From Methylophilaceae bacterium UBA7525 (lineage in GTDB: Bacteria; Pseudomonadota; Gammaproteobacteria; Burkholderiales; Methylophilaceae), in the NCBI GenBank assembly GCA_002479405.1, contig DLMX01000011.1, positions 8,714-24,744 on the forward strand: a stretch of 16,031 nucleotides of DNA. The letters run 5' to 3'. Below are positions 7,561-13,687 of the stretch, one piece after another. The notes under the pieces are model-generated. The model did no database searches, was not told where the DNA came from, and saw nothing but the letters and a program-made list of their open reading frames with translations. Both the position numbers and the translations under genes were made by a program. Position 1 is the first letter of the stretch; the number at the start of each line of letters is the position of its first letter.

Positions 7561-8211
7561 ATGAAGAAACAATCAGGTTTTACGTTGATCGAATTGGCCA
7601 TTGTGCTGGTGATTATCGGTTTGCTTCTGGGTGGTGTGCTTAAAGGGCAAGAGTTGATCAATAGTGCCAAGGTCAAGAATATGGCCAGCGACTTCAAGAA
7701 TGTTCAAGTTTATATCTATGGATACCAAGACAAATATAAGGCATTGCCAGGTGACGATAGAGCGGCGAATGCAAACCATGGCGGGACAAATGCTACTACT
7801 GACGGTACTGTAGGTAATGGTGTAATTGAAGGAGCTTGGGACTCAACAACAGTAACGCAAGAGTCAGCACTCTTCTGGCAACATGTCCGGTTGGCAGGCT
7901 TGGCTTCAGGGCCTACAAATACTGCAGACGCGAATTATTTTCCGACAAATGCCGATGGCGGTAGAATCGGAGTTCAGAGTGTGTCTGGATTCACCGCAGT
8001 TACTGTTCTGCCTACGGCGGGCGGGATTTCAGGTGCGTATGCTGTATGTTCCAACGGTATTTTGGGAAAATTTGCGAAGCAACTTGACACCACTCTAGAT
8101 GACGGCAATGGCAGTACGGGTTCTATGCGTATAGTTGTGAATGGCACCCCCAGTATCGGTGTGGCTGCTCCTGTGGATAGCACTCCATACTTGGTATGCC
8201 TGGCGTTCTAA
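7561..8211 (+). CDS. Type IV pilin-like / pseudopilin protein, solitary
   Basis: A 216-residue prepilin-like protein expected to be cleaved and N-methylated by prepilin peptidase, then assembled into a pilus or pseudopilus. The class III leader is MKKQSG; cleavage is predicted after G6, leaving F as +1 and E at +5 (FTLIE), then the hydrophobic helix LAIVLVIIGLLLGGVLKGQELI. The rest is a globular head rich in Gly, Thr, Asn and Ala. Two cysteines, near 176 and 213, could form a C-terminal disulfide as in many pilins. I chose ATG 7561 because GGGGAA (7551-7556) lies at the right distance and it gives a standard leader. ATG 7522 would add 13 residues without a ribosome site. No assembly ATPase, platform or peptidase gene is nearby. 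The gene looks AT-richer than its neighbours. Pilus, type II secretion and minor-pilin roles cannot be separated from sequence alone. Confidence 0.88.
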   Translation: MKKQSGFTLIELAIVLVIIGLLLGGVLKGQELINSAKVKNMASDFKNVQVYIYGYQDKYKALPGDDRAANANHGGTNATTDGTVGNGVIEGAWDSTTVTQESALFWQHVRLAGLASGPTNTADANYFPTNADGGRIGVQSVSGFTAVTVLPTAGGISGAYAVCSNGILGKFAKQLDTTLDDGNGSTGSMRIVVNGTPSIGVAAPVDSTPYLVCLAF

Positions 8212-8226
8212 TGAGTTCTTTGCAAG

Positions 8227-8254
8227 AAAAGCCCGCTTCGGCGGGCTTTTTATT
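8227..8254 (+). terminator. Intrinsic terminator after the pilin gene
   Basis: AAGCCCGC (8229-8236) pairs with GCGGGCTT (8241-8248) around a TTCG tetraloop, followed by a T-rich tract TTTATTTTG. It isolates the pilin gene as a single-gene unit from the mla operon. Confidence 0.92.
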
Positions 8255-8270
8255 TTGTTCTTACGATAAC

Positions 8271-8304
8271 TGCAACAATTGCATTAAAATAGCTGCCTTA
8301 TAAC
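8271..8304 (+). promoter_or_regulatory. Candidate promoter region of the mla operon
   Basis: This short AT-rich gap precedes mlaF. TAAAAT (8285-8290) and TATAAC (8299-8304) are possible -10 boxes; neither has a good -35. Just before them is a perfect small palindrome, TGCAA-CAA-TTGCA (8271-8283), that could be an operator. Transcription must start here, since a strong terminator lies upstream, but the exact box is uncertain. Confidence 0.35.
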
Positions 8305-8318
8305 ACCAACAACATGCC

Positions 8319-9125
8319 ATGACTGACAATATCGTCGAAATTGACAATCTATCGTTCGGCTACAAGGGCCGCTTGCTGCATAAGGGCATCAATATGTCTT
8401 TTCCGCGCGGCAAGATCGTGGCCATCATGGGCGGTAGCGGTAGCGGTAAAACCACGATCCTGCGTTTGATCGGCGGCCAGTTGAAACCGGTCAAGGGCGA
8501 AGTGCGCGTCGGTGACAAGGTGGTGCATGAGCAGGGGCGTAATGACTTGCAGAAGCTGCGCCGCAAGATGGGTATGCTGTTTCAGATGGGTGCGCTGTTT
8601 ACCGACCTTTCGGTCTACGAGAATGTTGCGTTCCCCATGCGGGAGCATACCAGTCTTCCGGAGACGATGATTCGTGATCTGGTCATGATGAAGTTGAACG
8701 CGGTTGGTCTGCGCGGTGCGCGCGACTTGATGGCGACCGAGTTGTCCGGCGGCATGGCGCGCCGCGTGGCCCTGGCCCGTGCAGTGGCACTCGATCCGGA
8801 AATCATCATGTACGATGAGCCTTTCGCCGGTCTGGATCCGATTTCCATGGGTGTGATCTGCAATCTGATTCGTAACCTGAATGATGCGCTGGGGGCGACT
8901 TCTCTCGTCGTGACGCACGATGTGAAAGAGGCTTTTTCCTTCGTCGATTATGTTTATTTTGTTGCTGACGGTGTGGTGGCGGCCGAGGGTACGCCGGCAG
9001 AATTGCGTGAATCCACATTGCCTTTCGTCCATCAGTTCGTACATGGCGAGGTGGATGGTCCGGTACCGTTCCACTATGCCGCTCCGGATTACAGGCGCGA
9101 CATGTTGAGGGGACGCGATGTCTAG
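8319..9125 (+). CDS. mlaF: MlaF, ATPase of the Mla phospholipid transporter
   Basis: A 268-residue cytoplasmic ABC ATPase that powers the MlaFEDB inner-membrane complex, which trafficks phospholipids between inner and outer membranes and so keeps outer-membrane asymmetry. Walker A GGSGSGKTT is at 38-46, the ABC signature LSGGM at 142-146, and Walker B IIMYDEP at about 162-168, followed by FAGLDP and the switch histidine in VVTHD. It has the MlaF-specific run RRKMGMLFQMGALFTDLSV. Length is normal for the family. The start at ATG 8319 lacks a clear Shine-Dalgarno. Its stop overlaps the mlaE start by 8 bases, implying translational coupling. First gene of the mla operon. Confidence 0.95.
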   Translation: MTDNIVEIDNLSFGYKGRLLHKGINMSFPRGKIVAIMGGSGSGKTTILRLIGGQLKPVKGEVRVGDKVVHEQGRNDLQKLRRKMGMLFQMGALFTDLSVYENVAFPMREHTSLPETMIRDLVMMKLNAVGLRGARDLMATELSGGMARRVALARAVALDPEIIMYDEPFAGLDPISMGVICNLIRNLNDALGATSLVVTHDVKEAFSFVDYVYFVADGVVAAEGTPAELRESTLPFVHQFVHGEVDGPVPFHYAAPDYRRDMLRGRDV

Positions 9126-9918
9126 TAAAGCAGTCTCGAAGCTGGCGAGCGCGCTGCAGAACTTCGGTCATCGTCTGATAGATCAGTTCTGGCGTCTTGG
9201 TTCTGCCAGCCGGTTGTTTGGCTATACCCTGGCTTCGTCCGGTGAAAGTCTGCGTCGGCCGTTTCTGGTCATACGCGAGATTTATTTTACTGGCGTGTTG
9301 TCACTCATCATTATTCTGGTGTCGGCGTTTTTTGTCGGGATGGTGTTGGCTTTGCAGGGATATAACACCTTGCAGAAATATGGCTCGTCTGAGGCGATCG
9401 GTGTTCTGGTTGCACTGTCTCTGGTGCGTGAACTGGGGCCGGTAGTGACTGCGCTACTGTTCGCCGGCCGCGCAGGCACGGCAATTACCGCAGAAATCGG
9501 CCTGATGAAGGCGACCGAGCAATTGTCGGCGATGGAGATGATGGCAGTCAGTCCGATTGCCCGTGTCATCGCGCCGCGCTTTTGGGGTGGTGTCATCAGT
9601 ATGCCCTTGCTGGCATCATTGTTCTCCATGGTTGGCATACTGGGCGGTTACCTGGTGGCTGTGCCTTTGATCGGGGTGGATGGCGGTGCTTTCTGGTCGC
9701 AGATGCAGGCCTCTGTCGATTTCAGGGAGGATGTAATGAATGGCTTCATCAAGAGCTGTGTGTTTGGTGTGGCTTGCACCATGATTGCCTTGTTTGAAGG
9801 CTATGATGCGCCACCGACAGCGGAGGGTGTAAGCCGTGCAACAACACGTACTGTGGTGAATTCCTCATTGGCTGTGTTGGGGCTGGATTTTGTCATGACT
9901 TCGTTCATGATCAGCTAA
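9118..9918 (+). CDS. mlaE: MlaE, permease of the Mla phospholipid transporter
   Basis: A 266-residue inner-membrane permease of the MlaE/YrbE family, which forms a dimer with MlaF below and an MlaD hexamer above. The family signature is clear: GMVLALQGYNTLQKYGSSEAIG, then the stretch LVRELGPVVTALLFAGRAG and EIGLMKATEQLSAMEMM (the cytoplasmic coupling region). Five or so hydrophobic segments follow the normal pattern. ATG 9118 is preceded by GAGGGGAC and overlaps the end of mlaF. It is followed after 25 bases by mlaD. Confidence 0.95.
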   Translation: MSSKAVSKLASALQNFGHRLIDQFWRLGSASRLFGYTLASSGESLRRPFLVIREIYFTGVLSLIIILVSAFFVGMVLALQGYNTLQKYGSSEAIGVLVALSLVRELGPVVTALLFAGRAGTAITAEIGLMKATEQLSAMEMMAVSPIARVIAPRFWGGVISMPLLASLFSMVGILGGYLVAVPLIGVDGGAFWSQMQASVDFREDVMNGFIKSCVFGVACTMIALFEGYDAPPTAEGVSRATTRTVVNSSLAVLGLDFVMTSFMIS

Positions 9919-9943
9919 GCGGTATAGGGGATTCTGAGGAGAT

Positions 9944-10411
9944 ATGATGGATAGAACCAAAATTGACTTGTGGGTGGGTATTTTTGCTGCGATTGGTGTC
10001 GCGGCCCTGCTCGGTCTGGCAATGAAAGTGGGTAATCTCACCACTTCCAATATCGGCGAGACTTATACCGTGACTGCGGGCTTCCAGAATATTGGCGGTC
10101 TCAAGCCGCGTTCGCCGGTCAAGAGTGCCGGCGTAGTCGTGGGTAGAATCGATGCGATTCAGTTCGACAGCGCAACTTATGAGGCCAGGGTGACTCTTAA
10201 GCTGGATAAGCGCTACCTGTTTCCCAAGGATACCTTTGCCAATATTTATACGGCCGGTTTGCTTGGTGAGCAGTACATCGGCTTGGAGCCGGGTGGCGAT
10301 GAAGATTATTTGCAGGAAAACGATAAAATCATGCAGACACAGGATGCCGTTGTACTTGAGAAAATGATTAGTCAATTCCTTTACAGTAAAGCAACAGAAA
10401 CAAAAGAATAA
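9944..10411 (+). CDS. mlaD: MlaD, MCE-domain lipid-binding subunit
   Basis: A 155-residue periplasmic MCE protein anchored by one N-terminal membrane helix (about residues 7-27). In relatives it forms a hexameric ring that passes phospholipids between MlaC and MlaE. The MCE domain follows at about 38-115 (YTVTAGFQNIGGLKPRSPVK, then GVVVGRI and NIYTAGLLGEQYIGLEPG). Two ATG codons are adjacent (9944 and 9947). The strong GAGGAG at 9936-9941 is only two bases before the first and five before the second, so initiation at 9947 (154 residues) may be favoured. The protein is somewhat shorter than E. coli MlaD, as usual in betaproteobacteria. In related operons mlaA can sit between mlaD and mlaC; here mlaC follows directly. 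Confidence 0.94.
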   Translation: MMDRTKIDLWVGIFAAIGVAALLGLAMKVGNLTTSNIGETYTVTAGFQNIGGLKPRSPVKSAGVVVGRIDAIQFDSATYEARVTLKLDKRYLFPKDTFANIYTAGLLGEQYIGLEPGGDEDYLQENDKIMQTQDAVVLEKMISQFLYSKATETKE

Positions 10412-10438
10412 TTCCGTTACTCAGGAACAGGTGAACCC

Positions 10439-11053
10439 ATGAAATTAATATTTAAATTTATCTCTCTTCTGGCACTGCTGGGTTTTGGGTCAATGACAAT
10501 GGCAGAGGTTGTCGCCCCGGATGTGTTGGTCAAAAAGACCGCCGATGAAGTCCTGGAAATTGTCAAGAATGACAAGGATATCCAGGCTGGCAATCAGAAG
10601 AAGATCTTTGATCTGGCAGAAACCAAAATACTGCCTAATTTCGATTTCGAGCGTGTCTGTCGGTTGGTGCTGGGCCGCAACTGGGCGACTGCCAGCGATG
10701 AGCAGAAAGCGCAGTTTCAGAAAGAGTTCCGCAGTCTCCTGCTGCGGACGTACTCCAGTGCACTTTCCAAATATCAGAACCAGACAATCGAGTATATGCC
10801 GTTCCGTTTGCAGCCGGATGCCACCAGAGCGACAGTCAAAACCAGAATTCTGCAGCCCGGCGGTCAGCCGATCGGCCTTGATTACGCGCTGGAAAAAGGC
10901 CCTAACGGCTGGAAGGTGTTTGATATCGTGATTGAGGATGTCAGTCTGGTGACTAACTATCGCAGCCAGTTCAATAATGAGATTCGTCAGGTAGGCGGCA
11001 TGGATGGGCTGATTCAGCGATTGGCTGACAAGAATAAGGAAGCCGGTGTTTAA
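10439..11053 (+). CDS. mlaC: MlaC, periplasmic phospholipid shuttle (Ttg2D family)
   Basis: A 204-residue exported protein that carries phospholipids across the periplasm between the outer-membrane MlaA complex and MlaFEDB. A signal peptide covers residues 1-22 (KLIFKFISLLALLGFG, cleavage at TMA/EVV). The mature part has the Ttg2/MlaC pattern: DVLVKKTADEVLEIVKNDKD at the start, then LPNFDFERVCRLVLGRNW, LLLRTYSSALSKY, and a C-terminal GWKVFDIVIEDVSLVTNYR. The ATG at 10439 follows CAGGTGAA. mlaB begins about 20 bases downstream. Confidence 0.95.
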   Translation: MKLIFKFISLLALLGFGSMTMAEVVAPDVLVKKTADEVLEIVKNDKDIQAGNQKKIFDLAETKILPNFDFERVCRLVLGRNWATASDEQKAQFQKEFRSLLLRTYSSALSKYQNQTIEYMPFRLQPDATRATVKTRILQPGGQPIGLDYALEKGPNGWKVFDIVIEDVSLVTNYRSQFNNEIRQVGGMDGLIQRLADKNKEAGV

Positions 11054-11073
11054 CGCCTTGCGAAATTACTGCC

Positions 11074-11382
11074 GTGGTTGATATCGCTCAAAATGACGGA
11101 AGATGGCTGGTCAGCGGCAACTTGCTGCTGGATGATGTGGAGCGCCTGTTGGCTCAGAATGTGATGGTCAATGGTTCCAAGGTGCTTGAGGTTGATCTGT
11201 CGGGCGTGACGGAGGTTGATTCGGTGGCAATCAGCCTGCTTTTCGAATGGGTGCGTCAGGCTCGAGCCAATCAATGCAGTCTTACATACAGTAATCTGCC
11301 AGCGAATCTGATCAGTCTGGCGTCACTTTACGGTGTTCTCGATTTTCTGCCGCTAGCCGCCAGTTCCGCGGCTAGCCATTGA
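11074..11382 (+). CDS. mlaB: MlaB, STAS-domain subunit of the Mla transporter
   Basis: A 102-residue cytoplasmic STAS protein expected to bind MlaF and support its ATPase activity. A short strand pair opens the protein (GRWLVSGNLLLDDVERLL). VLEVDLSGVTEVDSVAISLL then holds the conserved serine region of STAS domains, and an LxxLxxxYGVLDFLPL end matches MlaB. The only reasonable start in frame is GTG 11074, with no Shine-Dalgarno, so translation probably depends on coupling to mlaC, which ends 20 bases upstream. The last codons (LAASSAASH) are encoded by a perfect hairpin that resembles a terminator. Low sequence conservation is normal for MlaB; the operon position supports the name. Confidence 0.85.
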   Translation: MVDIAQNDGRWLVSGNLLLDDVERLLAQNVMVNGSKVLEVDLSGVTEVDSVAISLLFEWVRQARANQCSLTYSNLPANLISLASLYGVLDFLPLAASSAASH

Positions 11383-11388
11383 TTTTTT
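11352..11388 (+). terminator. Terminator-like hairpin inside the 3' end of mlaB
   Basis: GCTAGCCGC (11352-11360) pairs perfectly with GCGGCTAGC (11368-11376) around CAGTTCC. A run of six T follows at 11383-11388 after six intervening bases. The T-run is further from the stem than ideal, so partial termination or attenuation between mlaB and the downstream ABC exporter is likelier than a full stop. The mlaB stop codon lies between stem and T-run. Confidence 0.55.
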
Positions 11389-11413
11389 CGGGGCCGAGGC
11401 CTCGCAATTCCGA

Positions 11414-12313
11414 ATGATTCCCGCAATTGATATCGAGCAGGTGCAAAAGCATTATGGCAAGCTGCAGGCCCTCAAAGGCATAAACCTGACGATTGAACAG
11501 GGGGAGTTCTTCGGCTTGCTCGGGCCCAATGGCGCCGGCAAGTCGACCTTGATCAACCTGCTTGCGGGATTGATCCGCCCGACAACTGGAAAGCTGTCGG
11601 TGATGGGCTTCGATGTGCAGACGCAATACCGGCAGGCCAGACATGCGTTGGGCGTGGTGCCGCAGGAGTTGGTGTTTGATCCTTTCTTCAATGTGCGCGA
11701 GATGTTGCGCTTTCAGGCGGGCTATTTTGGCTTGGGTCCGGAAAATGATGCCTGGGTGGACGAGATTATCGAATGTCTGGGGCTGACAGATAAGGCGCAT
11801 ACCAATATGCGCAAACTTTCCGGGGGGATGAAACGCCGTGCGTTGATTGCTCAGGCGTTGGTGCATAAGCCGCCAGTGATCGTGCTGGATGAGCCGACTG
11901 CAGGTGTCGATGTCGAGCTGCGTCAGATGATGTGGGAATTCATCAAGCGACTGAATCGCGAGGGGCATACCATCATACTCACCACGCATTATCTGGAGGA
12001 GGCCGAGACCTTGTGTTCTCGCGTGGCCATGATGAAACAGGGGCAGATTGTTGCGCTGGACAGCACGGCGAATTTATTGAAAAAAATACCCGGCAAGAAT
12101 CTCAGGCTGAAACTTGCTGCTGCCCTGCCTGAGGCGCTACGCCCATTGATCCGGCATGAAGAGGGTAACGAATATATGCTGGCCTTGACCGAGGTGGCTC
12201 AGGTTGAGCGTGTGCTGTCGCAGATACGCGAGGCTAATATCGTGGTGGAAGACATGCAGTTGATAGAAGCCGATCTGGAAGACGTGTTTGTCGATCTGGT
12301 GGGCCAGCCATGA
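11414..12313 (+). CDS. ABC-2 type exporter ATPase (YadG/CcmA-like)
   Basis: A 299-residue ABC ATPase that would pair with the permease encoded next. Walker A GPNGAGKS is at 37-44, the Q-loop at VVPQE (81-85), the signature LSGGM at 135-139, Walker B VIVLDEP at 155-161, and the switch histidine at H192 (LTTHYLEEAE). The C-terminal extension after residue 220 is typical of the ABC-2 (YadG, NodI, drug exporter) ATPases. The substrate cannot be read from the sequence; in this neighbourhood an envelope-related role is possible but unproven. The ATG at 11414 has no evident Shine-Dalgarno, and it lies 32 bases after mlaB beyond a hairpin, so it may have its own weak promoter or rely on readthrough. 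Its stop overlaps the next start as ATGA. Confidence 0.9.
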   Translation: MIPAIDIEQVQKHYGKLQALKGINLTIEQGEFFGLLGPNGAGKSTLINLLAGLIRPTTGKLSVMGFDVQTQYRQARHALGVVPQELVFDPFFNVREMLRFQAGYFGLGPENDAWVDEIIECLGLTDKAHTNMRKLSGGMKRRALIAQALVHKPPVIVLDEPTAGVDVELRQMMWEFIKRLNREGHTIILTTHYLEEAETLCSRVAMMKQGQIVALDSTANLLKKIPGKNLRLKLAAALPEALRPLIRHEEGNEYMLALTEVAQVERVLSQIREANIVVEDMQLIEADLEDVFVDLVGQP

Positions 12314-13083
12314 ACCTGATCTCGAGTAAAATGCGCGGCCCGTGGACCTTGTTCAGGAAGGAATTGCTCAGATTCTGGCGCGTCAGCTTTCAGACCGTGG
12401 CTGCGCCAGTGATGACGGCCTTGCTGTATTTGCTGGTATTTTCACATGTGCTGGAAGGCCGGGTGCAGGTTCATGGTGTCAATTACACCTCGTTCCTGAT
12501 TCCGGGTCTGATCATGATGTCAGTGTTGCAGAATGCTTTTGCCAACAGTTCGTCCAGCCTGATTCAATCCAAGGTCATGGGCAATCTGGTATTCGTCCTG
12601 CTGACGCCGATTTCCTATCTGGAATTTTTTCTGGCGTTTTTGGCTGCTGCAATAGCGCGCGGCTTGGTGGTGGGGCTGGGTATTTACCTGGTCGTGATAG
12701 TTTTTATCGATCTGCCCATCATCCATCCCCTGCTGGTGCTGGCATTTACCATTCTGGGCAGCGCACTGCTCGGGGCATTCGGCATTATTGCCGGAATGTG
12801 GGCGGACAAATTCGATCAGATGGCGGCGTTTCAGAATTTCATCATCATGCCGCTGTCATTCTTGTCCGGTGTTTTTTATTCGATACATTCCTTGCCGCCT
12901 TTCTGGCAGGAAGTCTCTCACCTGAATCCTTTCTTCTATATCATTGACGGATTCAGGTACGGATTTTTTGGCGTGAGCGATATGTCGCCGGTGGTGAGTC
13001 TGAGCATTGTTGCACTGAGTTTTTTTGCCATATCATGGCTGGCTTTGCACATGCTGAAATCCGGTTACAAATTACGCGGATAG
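12310..13083 (+). CDS. ABC-2 type exporter permease (YadH-like)
   Basis: A 257-residue inner-membrane protein with about six hydrophobic segments, belonging to the ABC-2 membrane family. Typical stretches include FRKELLRFWRVSFQTVAAPV at the N-terminus, the family-like VNYTSFLIPGLIMMSVLQNA, and a late segment with NFIIMPLSFLSGVFYSIHSL followed by LNPFFYIIDGFRYGFFG. This last pattern is shared by YadH and NodJ relatives. The ATG overlaps the ATPase stop by four bases, so the two are translationally coupled. ibaG follows after 15 bases. Substrate unknown. Confidence 0.9.
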   Translation: MNLISSKMRGPWTLFRKELLRFWRVSFQTVAAPVMTALLYLLVFSHVLEGRVQVHGVNYTSFLIPGLIMMSVLQNAFANSSSSLIQSKVMGNLVFVLLTPISYLEFFLAFLAAAIARGLVVGLGIYLVVIVFIDLPIIHPLLVLAFTILGSALLGAFGIIAGMWADKFDQMAAFQNFIIMPLSFLSGVFYSIHSLPPFWQEVSHLNPFFYIIDGFRYGFFGVSDMSPVVSLSIVALSFFAISWLALHMLKSGYKLRG

Positions 13084-13098
13084 CGATAGGGTCAAGAT

Positions 13099-13347
13099 AT
13101 GTTGAGTGCAGCGGAAGTGGAAACCTATATCAGGCATGGTCTGGCCTGTGACTACGTACAGGTGCTGGGCGATGACGGGCAGCATTTTGAGGCGGTGATC
13201 GTCAGCCCGCAGTTTGCCGGCAGAAACATGGTGCAGCAGCATCAACTGGTATATCAGGCCCTGGGTGACCGTATGCGGGAAGAGATACATGCGCTTTCGA
13301 TGCGCACATTTACCCCGGAAGCTTGGCAGCAGTATCAGGCAGGTTAA
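13099..13347 (+). CDS. ibaG: IbaG, BolA-family protein
   Basis: An 82-residue BolA-type protein. IbaG (YrbA) of E. coli sits between mlaB and murA and binds CGFS glutaredoxins through a shared [2Fe-2S] cluster; it is linked to acid stress and envelope lipid phenotypes. Visible family features are CDYVQVLGDDGQHFEAVIVS, then FAGRNMVQQHQLVYQALG, and the invariant histidine H64 in EEIHALSM, the usual cluster ligand. Cys17 lies in the loop where some BolA proteins have a second ligand. The ATG at 13099 is preceded by AGGG. The next gene encodes the probable partner glutaredoxin. Confidence 0.92.
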   Translation: MLSAAEVETYIRHGLACDYVQVLGDDGQHFEAVIVSPQFAGRNMVQQHQLVYQALGDRMREEIHALSMRTFTPEAWQQYQAG

Positions 13348-13369
13348 GTAAAATTTGGAGAGTCAGAAA

Positions 13370-13687
13370 ATGGATACACAAGAATTAATCAGAAGTCAGG
13401 TGACGTCAAACCCGGTGGTGCTCTACATGAAGGGCAGTCCCAGGTTTCCGCAGTGCGGGTTTTCCGGTCTGGCGGTACAGATCCTGCAGGCCTGTGGCCT
13501 GAAGGATTTTGTCGCTGTCGATGTGCTGGCAGATCCGGCAATACGTGACGGTATCAAGCAGTATGCAAACTGGCCAACCATCCCGCAGCTTTATATCAAT
13601 GGCGAGTTCGTCGGGGGTGCGGATATCATGCGCAGTCTTTATGAACAGGGTGAATTGCAGAAGATGCTGCAGGAAGTAGCGGGCTAA
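13370..13687 (+). CDS. grxD: CGFS monothiol glutaredoxin (Grx4/GrxD)
   Basis: A 105-residue class II monothiol glutaredoxin that binds and transfers [2Fe-2S] clusters with glutathione. The active site is CGFS at 29-32, preceded by K21 (YMKGSP), which contacts glutathione. WPTIP at 68-72 carries the cis-proline, and GGADIM at 82-87 completes the glutathione site. The sequence before the cysteine is KGSPRFPQ rather than the more common KGTPDQPM, a mild variation. I chose ATG 13370 because GGAG at 13357-13360 precedes it; a TTG at 13355 would place the start before that ribosome site. Its stop TAA touches the TTG start of murA. Position directly after ibaG suggests the two products form the known BolA-Grx complex. 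Confidence 0.94.
   Translation: MDTQELIRSQVTSNPVVLYMKGSPRFPQCGFSGLAVQILQACGLKDFVAVDVLADPAIRDGIKQYANWPTIPQLYINGEFVGGADIMRSLYEQGELQKMLQEVAG

Noticed and set aside
13355..13369. TTG start of the glutaredoxin five codons upstream
   Set aside because: The TTG overlaps the GGAG ribosome site that serves ATG 13370.
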